The position numbers were made by a program, and so were the translations under genes. Positions 15,902 to 24,469 of a DNA stretch of 64,000 nucleotides are shown here, piece after piece. The number at the start of each line of letters is the position of its first letter. Position 1 is the stretch's first letter. The DNA is from Corynebacterium uterequi (GTDB lineage Bacteria > Actinomycetota > Actinomycetes > Mycobacteriales > Mycobacteriaceae): contig NZ_CP011546.1 in the NCBI RefSeq assembly GCF_001021065.1, positions 682,001-746,000 on the forward strand, in the 5' to 3' direction. The notes under the pieces were generated by a model, which saw nothing but the letters and a program-made list of their open reading frames with translations, had not been told where the DNA came from and made no database searches.

Positions 15902-17539
15902 TTAGCGCTTCGAGCGGTACCAGGAGATGAGCTCATCGGTGGAGGAGTCACCAGTATCGGGGGCCACCTCGCCAGCGACGGCCGGGGCCAGGTCATTAGC
16001 CTGCTGCTTGCCCAGCTCCACACCCCACTGATCGAAGGAGTTGATGTCCCAGATCACGCCCTGGACGAAGGTGATGTGCTCATACAGGGCAATGAGCGCG
16101 CCGAGGGTGAAGGGGGTCAGCTCCTCGGCGAGGATGGTCGTGGTGGGGCGGTTGCCCGGCATGACCTTGTGCGGCGCCAACTCGTCGGACACGCCCTCGG
16201 CCTTGATCTCGTCGACCGTCTTGCCGAAGGCCAGGACCTTGGTCTGGGCGAAGAAGTTGCCCATGAGCAGGTCGTGCATGCTGCCCTCGCCGGTGGCGGT
16301 GGGCATGTCGCCCTTCGGGCGGGCGAAGCCAATGAAGTCCGCCGGGATGAGCTTGGTGCCCTGGTGGATGAGCTGGAAGAAGGCGTGCTGGCCGTTGGTG
16401 CCCGGCTCGCCCCAGTAAATCTCACCGGACTGGGTGGACACGGCGGTGCCGTCGCGGCGCACGGACTTACCGTTGGACTCCATGGTCAGCTGCTGCAGGT
16501 AGGCGGCGAAGCGGGCCAGGTCCTGAGAGTAGGGCAGAACCGCGTGGGTCTGGGCGCCGTGGAAGTTGGTGTACCACACGCCGAGCAGGCCCATGAGCAC
16601 CGGAACATTCTTCTCAAACTCGGTGGTGCGGAAGTGCTCGTCCATCGCGTGGAAGCCCTCAAGCATCTGCATGAACTCATTGCCGCCGATGATCGCCATG
16701 AGCGACAGGCCGATAGCGGAGTCCATGGAGTAGCGGCCGCCCACCCACTCCCAGAAGGGGAACATGTTCTTGGTGTCGATGCCGAAGGCAGCCACCTTCT
16801 CGGCGTTGGTGGACACCGCCACGAAGTGCTTCGCAACGGCAGACTCGTCGCCGTCGAACTTCTCCAGCAGCCAGCGCTTCGCGGCGTGCGCGTTGGCCAG
16901 GGTCTCCTGGGTAGTAAAGGTCTTCGAGGACACCACGAAGAGGGTGGACTCCGGATCGAGGCCGTCGAGCACGCTGATCATGTCCGCCGGGTCCACGTTG
17001 GAGACGAATTCGCCGGTGATGCCGGCGGTGGAGTAGCTGCGCAGCGCCTTCGCCGCCATCGCGGGGCCCAGGTCAGAACCGCCGATACCAATGTTGACGA
17101 TCTTCTTGATGGTGTGCCCGGTGTGGCCCAGCCACTCGCCGGAACGCAGCGCGTGGGTGAAATCACGCATCCGACCAAGGACCTCGTGAACGTCGGCGGC
17201 GACGTCCTGTCCGTCTACCTGGAGATCCTCATCAACGGGAATACGCAGGGCGGTGTGCAGCACCGCACGATCCTCGGTGTTGTTGATGTGCTCGCCACCG
17301 AACATCGCCGCGCGGCGGCCTTCCACGTCGGCGGCCTTCGCAACCTCGATGAGGGCCGCGAGAACCTCCGCGTCGATGAGGTTCTTCGACAGGTCCACGT
17401 GCAGGCCGGCGGCGTCGAACGTCAGCTTCGAGGCGCGCTGCGGGTCCGCGGCGAAAAGCTCGCGGAGGTTGAGGTCCAACTTGGACTCGAACAGGGTGGA
17501 AAGGTTCTGCCAGGCGTCGGTCGTGGTGATATCTGCCAT
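15902..17539 (-). CDS. pgi: Glucose-6-phosphate isomerase
   Basis: Glycolytic enzyme of 545 residues interconverting glucose-6-phosphate and fructose-6-phosphate. Visible signatures: [42 protein letters not shown], the active-site [32 protein letters not shown], and a C-terminal [14 protein letters not shown]. The ATG at 17539 ([10 protein letters not shown]) starts the conserved protein; AAAGGAG lies about 12 nt upstream. A longer in-frame extension to 17932 is not conserved-looking and overlaps the divergent dehydrogenase gene. Full length for the family. Confidence 0.97.
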   Translation of the reverse strand: MADITTTDAWQNLSTLFESKLDLNLRELFAADPQRASKLTFDAAGLHVDLSKNLIDAEVLAALIEVAKAADVEGRRAAMFGGEHINNTEDRAVLHTALRIPVDEDLQVDGQDVAADVHEVLGRMRDFTHALRSGEWLGHTGHTIKKIVNIGIGGSDLGPAMAAKALRSYSTAGITGEFVSNVDPADMISVLDGLDPESTLFVVSSKTFTTQETLANAHAAKRWLLEKFDGDESAVAKHFVAVSTNAEKVAAFGIDTKNMFPFWEWVGGRYSMDSAIGLSLMAIIGGNEFMQMLEGFHAMDEHFRTTEFEKNVPVLMGLLGVWYTNFHGAQTHAVLPYSQDLARFAAYLQQLTMESNGKSVRRDGTAVSTQSGEIYWGEPGTNGQHAFFQLIHQGTKLIPADFIGFARPKGDMPTATGEGSMHDLLMGNFFAQTKVLAFGKTVDEIKAEGVSDELAPHKVMPGNRPTTTILAEELTPFTLGALIALYEHITFVQGVIWDINSFDQWGVELGKQQANDLAPAVAGEVAPDTGDSSTDELISWYRSKR

Positions 17540-17702
17540 GAGAGATACACGCTCCTTTAGGGCTGGTTGTGCGAATAGTCGTATATCCCAATGTAGTCCG
17601 AAAGGCTGACAATGGGCCTGGGTTTTACACTGCGTCACCCCAACGAGACCGAAAAGGTGTGAGGTGGGTGACATTTCCTCAGGTCGCCGGTACAACGGGG
17701 AT

Positions 17703-19181
17703 ATGACCACATCGTCCTCGTCCTTCGACCTTGACTCCCTGCTCACCCGCGTTCCGCGTGGACTGTTCATCGATGGCGATTTCGTTTCAGCTTCCGATGG
17801 CGCCACCTTCGACGTCCTTAATCCATCCGATGGCACCGTGCTCGCCGCCGTCGCCTCGGCGAGCCACGACGACGCCCGCCGCGCCCTCGACGTCGCCTGT
17901 CGCGCGCACACCGCGTGGGCACGCACCGCCACCCGCAGCCGTTCCGAGATCCTCTACCGCGCCTATGAACTGATCCACGACCACGCAGACGAGCTGGCCT
18001 ACCTCCAATCCGCGGAGCTCGGCCGGGCTCTCGCCGATTCCTCCGCGGAAGTCACCTACGCCGCGGAGTTCTTCCGCTGGTTTGCCGAGGAGGCCGTGCG
18101 GGTGCGCGGGGACTACCGGCCAGCTCCGGGAGGTTCGGGCAGGATCGTGGTCACCCACGAACCCGTCGGCCCCTGTCTGGCGATTACTCCCTGGAACTTC
18201 CCGCTGGCGATGGGCGCGCGTAAGATCGCGCCGGCCCTCGCCGCCGGCTGCACCATGGTGCTCAAACCGGCGTCGAAGACCCCACTGACCATGCTCTTTC
18301 TCGCGCAGCTGCTGCGCGACGCCGGGCTGCCCGACGGGGTCCTTGCCGTCGTGCCCACCGCCACGTCGGCGGCGGTCTCGGACCTGCTCGACGACGCCCG
18401 CCTGCGGAAATTCACCTTCACCGGCTCCACCGCGGTAGGCCAGGAGCTGGCCGCCAAGGCAGCTCGCCACTCGATGAAGACCTCGTTGGAACTGGGCGGA
18501 AACGCGCCGTTTATCGTCGCGGAGGACGCTGACGTCGACGCTGCCGCCGAGGCCGTCGCCGTGGCGAAGATGCGCGGCGCGGGGCAGGTGTGCATCGCCG
18601 CGAACCGGTTCCTCGTTCACGAATCCATCAAGGATGCCTTCCTTACGCGGGCTATCGAACACCTCAAGAGCTACCGGATCGGCCGCGGCACGGACCCGGA
18701 GGCGGACTACGGAGCACTATCCGGGCAGGATCAAGTGGATAAGGTTCGAGAGCTCGTCGACGACGCCCTCGTCCACGGCGGCGTGCGCCACCTGGGCGAC
18801 AGCTTCCCGGACGGCCTGCCGGAACAGGGGTGTTACTTCCCGGTCACCGTGCTCAGCGACTTCGACGCTGATGCCCGCATCAACGACGAAGAGATCTTCG
18901 GCCCCGTCCTCGCCGTGCGCACCTTCGCCGACGACGAGGAGGCGCTTCGGCTCGCCAACGCCACCAGCTACGGGCTGGCCGCCTACGTCTTCTCGGAGAA
19001 CCTCGCGCACGCGCTCACACTCGCCGAAGGCGTAGAGGCGGGCATGGTGGCCGTCAATAGGGGAGCGCTGAGCGACGCGTCGGCGCCCTTCGGCGGGGTC
19101 AAACAATCGGGACTCGGCCGGGAGGGTGGATTCGAAGGCATCCACGAATACTTGGAGCCGAAGTACATCGCGCTGCCCTAG
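17703..19181 (+). CDS. gabD: NAD(P)-dependent aldehyde dehydrogenase, succinate-semialdehyde type
   Basis: Aldehyde dehydrogenase of 492 residues oxidising succinate semialdehyde or a similar aldehyde. Motifs: [20 protein letters not shown] (cofactor and substrate site), [12 protein letters not shown], the general-base [11 protein letters not shown], and the catalytic Cys in [13 protein letters not shown]. The C-terminus [15 protein letters not shown] is typical of the GabD subgroup. ATG 17703 is chosen over GTG 17664. No other GABA-pathway gene is adjacent, so the exact substrate is uncertain. Confidence 0.88.
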   Translation: MTTSSSSFDLDSLLTRVPRGLFIDGDFVSASDGATFDVLNPSDGTVLAAVASASHDDARRALDVACRAHTAWARTATRSRSEILYRAYELIHDHADELAYLQSAELGRALADSSAEVTYAAEFFRWFAEEAVRVRGDYRPAPGGSGRIVVTHEPVGPCLAITPWNFPLAMGARKIAPALAAGCTMVLKPASKTPLTMLFLAQLLRDAGLPDGVLAVVPTATSAAVSDLLDDARLRKFTFTGSTAVGQELAAKAARHSMKTSLELGGNAPFIVAEDADVDAAAEAVAVAKMRGAGQVCIAANRFLVHESIKDAFLTRAIEHLKSYRIGRGTDPEADYGALSGQDQVDKVRELVDDALVHGGVRHLGDSFPDGLPEQGCYFPVTVLSDFDADARINDEEIFGPVLAVRTFADDEEALRLANATSYGLAAYVFSENLAHALTLAEGVEAGMVAVNRGALSDASAPFGGVKQSGLGREGGFEGIHEYLEPKYIALP

Positions 19182-19191
19182 TTAGGGCAGC
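19172..19191. terminator. Palindromic hairpin between convergent genes
   Basis: Nine-base perfect inverted repeat (GCTGCCCTA/TAGGGCAGC) around a 2-nt centre, overlapping the stop codon of the dehydrogenase gene. No T-tract follows on either side, so it would be an atypical, possibly bidirectional terminator. Confidence 0.45.
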
Positions 19192-19198
19192 AGTGGCG

Positions 19199-19498
19199 TC
19201 AGTGGCCGAGGCGGCCGCGTCCCAACCTCAAAAGGATTCCGGCGAGGTTGGGCCCTTCGTCGCCGAGCTCATCACGGAACTGGTTGATGATAGCCACTTC
19301 CCGATTGTGGACTAGGCGGGTGCCACCCGAGCCCATGCGGGTCTTGCCGATCGCCTTGGCAACCTCGGTGCGGCGCTTCACCGCGTCGAGGATGACCCGG
19401 TTGAGGCGATCGATCTCCAGCCGATACTGCTGGATCTCCGCATCCGATAGCGGATCATCCGTACCCGTTGGCATGCGCACCTCAAAGTCATTGGTCAT
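19199..19498 (-). CDS. Chorismate mutase, AroQ type
   Basis: All-helical protein of 99 residues converting chorismate to prephenate for Phe/Tyr synthesis. The AroQ pattern is visible: IDRLNRVILDAVKRRTEVAK, then IGKTRMGSGGTRLVHNREVAIINQF. It includes the conserved Arg/Lys and the R-E pair of the active site. The C-terminus ends in LRLGRGRLGH. This length matches the small corynebacterial chorismate mutase that works in complex with DAHP synthase. Convergent with the preceding dehydrogenase. Confidence 0.88.
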   Translation of the reverse strand: MTNDFEVRMPTGTDDPLSDAEIQQYRLEIDRLNRVILDAVKRRTEVAKAIGKTRMGSGGTRLVHNREVAIINQFRDELGDEGPNLAGILLRLGRGRLGH

Positions 19499-19553
19499 GC
19501 GCTCGATTCTGCCACGACCCCGCCCCGTGGGGGAGAGTCGTGGCCTAAGGCGC

Positions 19554-19559
19554 TAGGTT
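19554..19559 (+). promoter_or_regulatory. -10 box of the ABM-family gene, leaderless
   Basis: TAGGTT located 6 nt before the ATG at 19566. Confidence 0.45.
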
Positions 19560-19565
19560 GGCACC

Positions 19566-19898
19566 ATGAGCATCGTCAAGATCAACGCCATCACTGTCCC
19601 CGAAGGCTCCGGCGACGTCCTGGAGCAACGCTTCGCCGCCCGCAAGCACGCCATCGACTCCCAGCCCGGTTTCGAGGGCTTCCAGCTGCTGCGCCCGGTC
19701 AAGGGCGAGGACCGCTACTTTGTGGTCACTCGCTGGGCAGATCAGGCGTCGTACGACGCGTGGTGGGCCGGCGAAGGCCGGGCGGCACACGCCCACGGCT
19801 CCGACGGCGCCGACGGTCAGCCCGCCCGCCGGCCGGTGTCGATGAAGGCTGAGTTGCTGGAGTTCGACGTCGTCCTGGACTCCCTCGACCAGTCCTAA
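19566..19898 (+). CDS. Antibiotic-biosynthesis monooxygenase (ABM) family protein
   Basis: Protein of 110 residues with the ABM ferredoxin-like fold: VKINAITVPEGSGDVLEQRF, PGFEGFQLLRPV, and RYFVVTRWADQASYDAWW. Relatives include heme-degrading monooxygenases (IsdG/MhuD) and quinol monooxygenases. The pattern Asn near the N-terminus and a Trp in RWADQASYDAWW resembles the heme-degrading branch, but the heme-ligating His cannot be assigned with confidence. Single-gene unit. Confidence 0.75.
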   Translation: MSIVKINAITVPEGSGDVLEQRFAARKHAIDSQPGFEGFQLLRPVKGEDRYFVVTRWADQASYDAWWAGEGRAAHAHGSDGADGQPARRPVSMKAELLEFDVVLDSLDQS

Positions 19899-19965
19899 AC
19901 CATTCGAACATCCGTCGCTGGCCCACGGCTTCGTGTGCGGGCTGCGTAGTAGGTTGTTAAGCACT

Positions 19966-22332
19966 ATGGCTACTTCCCACGCAGATCTCATCCAGGGCCT
20001 TAATCCCCAGCAGGCGGAGGCGGTCACGCACCTCGGGGCGCCGCTGCTCATCGTGGCGGGCGCCGGCTCGGGAAAGACCGCCGTGCTGACGCGGCGCATT
20101 GCCTTTCTCATCGCCACCAACGAAGTGGCGCCGTGGCAGATCCTCGCGATTACCTTTACGAATAAGGCCGCGGCGGAGATGCGGGAGCGGGTGGCGGCGC
20201 TCGTCGGTGAGCAGGCGGAACGGATGTGGGTAGCCACCTTCCACTCCGTGTGCGTGCGTATCCTGCGTCAACAAGCCCAGCTGGTCCCGGGCCTGAATAC
20301 CAATTTCACGATCTACGACGCGGATGACTCCCGCCGGCTTTTGAGCATGATTGCCAAAGAGGCCTCCCTCGACCTCAAGAAGTTCACCCCTCGGGCGTTG
20401 GCGAATGGGATTTCCCAGTACAAAAACGAGTTGGTGAGCCCGGCGTCGGCCAGCGAGGCGGCACAGCAGACCCGCAACCCCTATGAGAACACGGTCGCGG
20501 AGGTGTATGCCGAGTACCAAAAGCGGCTGCGGGCGGCGAACGCGGTGGACTTCGACGACCTCATCGGCGAGGTCGTGCGGATCTTCCAGGAACATCCGCA
20601 GGTGGCGGAGTACTACCGACGGCGGTTCCGGCACGTGCTCATCGACGAGTATCAGGACACCAATCATGCGCAGTACCAATTGGTGCGCACCCTCGTCGGC
20701 GACGGCGCCTCGGCCAGCAACCTGTGCGTTGTTGGCGACTCGGATCAGTCCATCTACGCGTTCCGCGGAGCAACCATCCGCAACATTGAGGAATTCGAAC
20801 GCGACTACCCACACGCGCGCACCATCTTGCTGGAACAAAACTATCGCTCCACCCAGACGATCCTCGACGCCGCGAATGCCGTCATTTCCCAAAACGACGG
20901 ACGTCGAGAGAAAAACCTGTGGACCGAGCACGGCCAGGGCCACAAGATCGTCGGCTACGTCGCGGATAATGAACACGACGAGGCCCGGTTCATCGCCGAG
21001 GAAATCGACCGCCTTACCGATCACGGGCGCAGTTATAACGACATCGCCATCATGTACCGCACAAACAACGCCTCCCGCGCGCTGGAGGATATCTTTCTGC
21101 GCACCGGCATCGCCTACAAGGTGGTCGGCGGAACCCGCTTCTACGAACGACGCGAAATCCGTGACATGATCGCCTACCTGCGTATCCTCGACAACCCGGA
21201 GGATACGGTGAGCCTGCGTCGTATCGTTAACGTGCCCAAGCGGGCGATCGGTGACAAGGCGCAGGCCGTCGTCGCCCTGCACGCCGACAATCATGGAATC
21301 TCCTTCGGCTCGGCACTGCGCGACGCCGCTGCCGGGGAGGTTGCCGGGCTCAACACCCGCGCGCGCAACGCCATCGGCCGCTTCCTCGAGCTCGTCGACG
21401 GGCTTCGCCACCGTATGGATTCTCATCGCAACGAAGCCACCGGCATGCCGGATCTGGGCGAGCTCATTGCCGACGTACTTGATACCACGGGGTACCGCGC
21501 CGAGCTTGAGGCGTCGAACGATCCGCAGGACGGCGCCCGCCTGGAAAACCTCAACGAGCTGGTGTCGGTCGCGCGCGAGTTTTCCTCCGAAGCCGCTAAC
21601 CAGATCGCCTACGCGGAGATGGACGGCGGAGAATTCGAGCCGGAGGAAGGAGAGGCACTACCCGGTTCCCTCCAGGCCTTCCTGGAGCGAGTGTCGCTGG
21701 TGGCGGATGCGGATCAAATCCCCGAGCACGACCAGGGTGTGGTCACGCTCATGACGCTGCACACCGCGAAGGGCCTGGAGTTCCCCGTGGTGTTCCTCAC
21801 CGGCTGGGAGGACGGCCAATTCCCCCACCTGCGTTCGCTGGGGGACCCGAAGGAGCTCTCCGAAGAGCGACGCCTGGCGTACGTGGGCATCACCCGCGCC
21901 CGGGAACAGCTTTATCTCACTCGGGCGCTGCTGCGCTCATCGTGGGGCTCGGCGGTGACTAATCCAGCTAGCCGTTTCCTCAGCGAGATTCCCGAGCATC
22001 TTGTGGAGTGGCGTCGCCTCGAGCCGGAACCTGCAGAGGCAGACGTCTGGGGCACCGCAGCGTGGCCGGGCGGCGGTACGCGCTACGCAGCCGGTGCCGA
22101 GCGACAGCGACGCTTCACCCCGCGGCGAGCCGACGTGACCCGGGCACCCCGGGCGGGCGCTGCCCGGTTGTCGCTGTCGGTGGGGGACCGCGTCAACCAC
22201 GAGAAGTATGGCCTGGGCAAGGTCACCGAGATGTCGGTGGTGGCAGGCAAAGACTTCGCCACGATCGACTTCGGCCGGGCCGGTGTGGTTCGGCTCATGG
22301 TGATGCCGAACCTGCCCATGGAGAAGCTCTAG
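19966..22332 (+). CDS. pcrA: UvrD/PcrA-type ATP-dependent DNA helicase
   Basis: Superfamily 1A 3'-5' helicase of 788 residues acting in nucleotide excision repair and replication-fork maintenance. Motifs in order: LNPQQAEAVTHLGAPLLIVA, Walker A GAGSGKTAVL, TFTNKAAAEMRERV, Walker B LIDEYQDTN, VVGDSDQSIYAFRGA, LEQNYRS, and VVTLMTLHTAKGLEFPVVFL with a C-terminal YVGITRARE. The C-terminal RNA-polymerase-binding-type Tudor segment (VGDRVNHEKYGLGKV) is present, as in PcrA/UvrD1. ATG 19966 is chosen; a TAGGTT box at 19950-19955 would give a transcript with only about 3 nt of leader. Confidence 0.96.
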   Translation: MATSHADLIQGLNPQQAEAVTHLGAPLLIVAGAGSGKTAVLTRRIAFLIATNEVAPWQILAITFTNKAAAEMRERVAALVGEQAERMWVATFHSVCVRILRQQAQLVPGLNTNFTIYDADDSRRLLSMIAKEASLDLKKFTPRALANGISQYKNELVSPASASEAAQQTRNPYENTVAEVYAEYQKRLRAANAVDFDDLIGEVVRIFQEHPQVAEYYRRRFRHVLIDEYQDTNHAQYQLVRTLVGDGASASNLCVVGDSDQSIYAFRGATIRNIEEFERDYPHARTILLEQNYRSTQTILDAANAVISQNDGRREKNLWTEHGQGHKIVGYVADNEHDEARFIAEEIDRLTDHGRSYNDIAIMYRTNNASRALEDIFLRTGIAYKVVGGTRFYERREIRDMIAYLRILDNPEDTVSLRRIVNVPKRAIGDKAQAVVALHADNHGISFGSALRDAAAGEVAGLNTRARNAIGRFLELVDGLRHRMDSHRNEATGMPDLGELIADVLDTTGYRAELEASNDPQDGARLENLNELVSVAREFSSEAANQIAYAEMDGGEFEPEEGEALPGSLQAFLERVSLVADADQIPEHDQGVVTLMTLHTAKGLEFPVVFLTGWEDGQFPHLRSLGDPKELSEERRLAYVGITRAREQLYLTRALLRSSWGSAVTNPASRFLSEIPEHLVEWRRLEPEPAEADVWGTAAWPGGGTRYAAGAERQRRFTPRRADVTRAPRAGAARLSLSVGDRVNHEKYGLGKVTEMSVVAGKDFATIDFGRAGVVRLMVMPNLPMEKL

Positions 22333-22353
22333 GGCTCGTGGCGGAAACCGAGG

Positions 22354-23238
22354 CTACGCCTGCAGCGCAGCCTCCATGGAGATGCCCTGCTGCTTAAACC
22401 AAGGGACAGGGTCGACGGCGGTGGTGCCATCGGGGCGGATCTCGAAGTGCAGGTGCGGGCCGGTGGAGCGGCCCTCGTTGCCGATGTACGCGATGACCTG
22501 GCCGGCTTCGACGCGCTGGCCGACGGAGACGTCCCACTGCGCCATGTGTCCGTAAACGGACTTCTCACCACCGTCGTGCTTGATGACAACCCAGTTGCCG
22601 AAGCCGGAGGCGGGCCCGGTGGCGATGACGGTGCCGTCCATGACGGCGCGGATGGGCGTGCCGATGGGGTTGGCGATGTCGATGCCGTAGTGGAAGCGGC
22701 CCCAGCGAGGGCCGAACCCGGAGGTGAAACGGCCGGTCGTGGGGAAGACGACGGTCCGGCCGTCGGCGGTCTGACCGATGTTGGCGGGGCGGTCGTTAGC
22801 GATGGCGAGGGCCTCGTTCTCCTCGTCGACCTCGTCGCGCTCGATGGTGGCCTCGGACTCGGTGGGGGTCACGCTGCGGTAGTCGGTAGCAGTCTCAGCG
22901 GCGCTCGGCGAGGTCTGGTTAGCAGAGCTCGGGGAATCCGAGTACGCACTCGTCGGCGTGGACGGCGAGGAAGGGGCAGAAGGTGCGCCGGGGCCGTCGG
23001 CCTGAGAGACGTTGATGGCGGCGGCGATGCCGGCAGCACCGCTGACAAGGTCGTTAGCGGTGATGCCGGAGGGGGATTCGGACGCGGTCTGGAGGTCCTG
23101 GGCCGCCTCTGCGACGGCTCCGAGGTCGATGGTGATGTCCTGGGCCGACGCGGCCGCAGGGTTGGTGATGACGCCGAGGCCGACGGCCGTAGCGGCGACG
23201 CTACCGGTGAGGCGGCGGGTGGTCAGGGTGCGTTTCAT
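22354..23238 (-). CDS. Secreted M23 (LytM-type) peptidoglycan endopeptidase, first copy
   Basis: Exported protein of 294 residues. An N-terminal signal peptide (basic start, hydrophobic SVAATAVGLGVITN, AxA-type site ASAQ) is followed by a Ser/Pro/Thr-rich linker (residues about 70-140), then an M23 domain with zinc ligands in HYGIDIANPIGTPI and the HxH of GPHLHFEI. M23 enzymes cut peptide cross-links or are inactive activators of other hydrolases; here the ligands look intact. A second M23 gene lies directly upstream on the same strand. Confidence 0.92.
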   Translation of the reverse strand: MKRTLTTRRLTGSVAATAVGLGVITNPAAASAQDITIDLGAVAEAAQDLQTASESPSGITANDLVSGAAGIAAAINVSQADGPGAPSAPSSPSTPTSAYSDSPSSANQTSPSAAETATDYRSVTPTESEATIERDEVDEENEALAIANDRPANIGQTADGRTVVFPTTGRFTSGFGPRWGRFHYGIDIANPIGTPIRAVMDGTVIATGPASGFGNWVVIKHDGGEKSVYGHMAQWDVSVGQRVEAGQVIAYIGNEGRSTGPHLHFEIRPDGTTAVDPVPWFKQQGISMEAALQA

Positions 23239-23396
23239 GAAGAGATCAGAATCCTTGCCAGTTACTGGTGTTAATAATGTGGCCAGTGTGGCGACACGTT
23301 AAGTGAATCTAGCGTCTCCACCGGCAGATTTCAACAGCTCGAACCCTTCACAAGTGTCTATGAGCGCCCGTGGTGGTGACGGTGTGTGGGCATAGC

Positions 23397-23429
23397 AAAA
23401 CCCCTTCTCGCAGGAACTGCGAGAAGGGG
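23397..23429 (-). terminator. Rho-independent terminator of the second M23 gene
   Basis: Perfect 13-bp stem (CCCCTTCTCGCAG / CTGCGAGAAGGGG) with a 3-nt loop, followed on the minus strand by TTTT. It lies 50-80 bp after the stop of the gene at 23478-24227 and before the next M23 gene, so the two are separate units. Confidence 0.85.
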
Positions 23430-23430
23430 G

Positions 23431-23466
23431 AGATACGAGAGAAGGGGGGAGATACGAGAGAAGGGG
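23431..23466. repeat. 19-bp tandem duplication before a terminator
   Basis: AGATACGAGAGAAGGGG occurs at 23431-23447 and again at 23450-23466 (period 19), between the stop codon of the second M23 gene and its terminator. The unit resembles the terminator arm, so it probably arose by duplication of it. Confidence 0.6.
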
Positions 23467-23477
23467 AGCGCGGCGGC

Positions 23478-24227
23478 TTACAGCCCGATGCCGCGCGCGG
23501 CGAGCCACGGAGCCGGATCGACGGCGCCCATGCCGGCCGGGTGAATCTCGAAGTGCAGGTGCGGGCCCGTGGAGAAACCGCGGCTACCCATACCGGCGAT
23601 GAGCTGGCCGGCGGCAACCCGCTGGCCGACACCAACGTTGAGGGTTTCCATGTGTCCGTACACGCTCACCGAACCGTCGTCGTGCAGGATCCGGATCCAC
23701 TGGCCGTAGCCCTGAGCCGGACCAGAGTCGATGACGGTGCCGTCCATGACCGCGAAGATCGGGGTACCCACGGCGTTAGCGATATCGATGCCGGCGTGCA
23801 TGGCGCCCCAGCGCATGCCGAAGCCGGAGCTCAAAATGCCGTTGGCAGGTTTGGCCACCTTGCCGCCGGCGAAGCTCGACAGCTGGGCAGCCGGATCGAC
23901 GCTGGAGAACGCGAGGGAGTGCTCCGTGGCGGCGTCGATGGCCTTGGTCAGCTGCAGGTCCAAGCCGGCGACGGGCTTGTACTCGGCCAGAGCCAGGGTC
24001 TGCGGGGCGGAGCTGCCAGCGGGAATGGCGTCGGTCAGGCCGGTGAGCTCGATCTGCGGGGCAACGGTCCCGGCCTGTGCCGGGGTCTCGGCGGTTGCGA
24101 TAGCGGCGCCGGCGCCGGCCACGGTGGCAGAGGTGATGGCAACAAAGGCAACGCGGCCAGTGGTGGACTGCAGCGTGCTGGACTTGCGATGCTTTCCAGC
24201 TACCTGGCACTGGCTGCTCTTGCCCAT
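23478..24227 (-). CDS. Secreted M23 (LytM-type) peptidoglycan endopeptidase, second copy
   Basis: Protein of 249 residues. A basic N-terminus (about 25 residues) leads into a hydrophobic export segment (GRVAFVAITSATVAGAGAAI) and an AxA site (IATAETPAQAG). The C-terminal M23 domain has MHAGIDIANAVGTPI and GPHLHFEIHP, with zinc ligands intact. It is shorter than its neighbour and lacks the long Ser/Pro linker. It has its own terminator. A candidate MtrA direct repeat lies 39-56 bp upstream of the start. Confidence 0.92.
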   Translation of the reverse strand: MGKSSQCQVAGKHRKSSTLQSTTGRVAFVAITSATVAGAGAAIATAETPAQAGTVAPQIELTGLTDAIPAGSSAPQTLALAEYKPVAGLDLQLTKAIDAATEHSLAFSSVDPAAQLSSFAGGKVAKPANGILSSGFGMRWGAMHAGIDIANAVGTPIFAVMDGTVIDSGPAQGYGQWIRILHDDGSVSVYGHMETLNVGVGQRVAAGQLIAGMGSRGFSTGPHLHFEIHPAGMGAVDPAPWLAARGIGL

Positions 24228-24265
24228 GAGGTGTGTCCCCTTCTAGCGCGTTAGTGTCACCTGCT

Positions 24266-24283
24266 CTGTGATGGAGCCGTGAC
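24266..24283 (-). promoter_or_regulatory. Candidate MtrA-type direct repeat upstream of the M23 gene
   Basis: Read on the minus strand, GTCACG is followed 11 bp later by ATCACA. Direct repeats with an 11-bp period are the pattern I recall for MtrA in C. glutamicum, where M23 peptidase genes are MtrA targets. The match is loose. Confidence 0.3.
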
Positions 24284-24469
24284 CATCTCGTTATCTACGA
24301 AGAGTCACAGTAGTGTCTCGGACGCGTGTGTGCAAGTAATACGAGCACTTTCTTTGCGTCGCCAGAAAACCAGTGTGGACTGACACAACTGAACCCATGA
24401 CCGGAAGTATCGTAGCGCGCCGGAGCAGGTGCGCAAACCCGTCGGCCCTTCGTGGCACAGTAGTACTCG

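Noticed and set aside
17540..17932. N-terminal extension of pgi
   Set aside because: Glucose-6-phosphate isomerase starts at [10 protein letters not shown]; the extension is Arg/Ser-rich and overlaps the divergent dehydrogenase gene.
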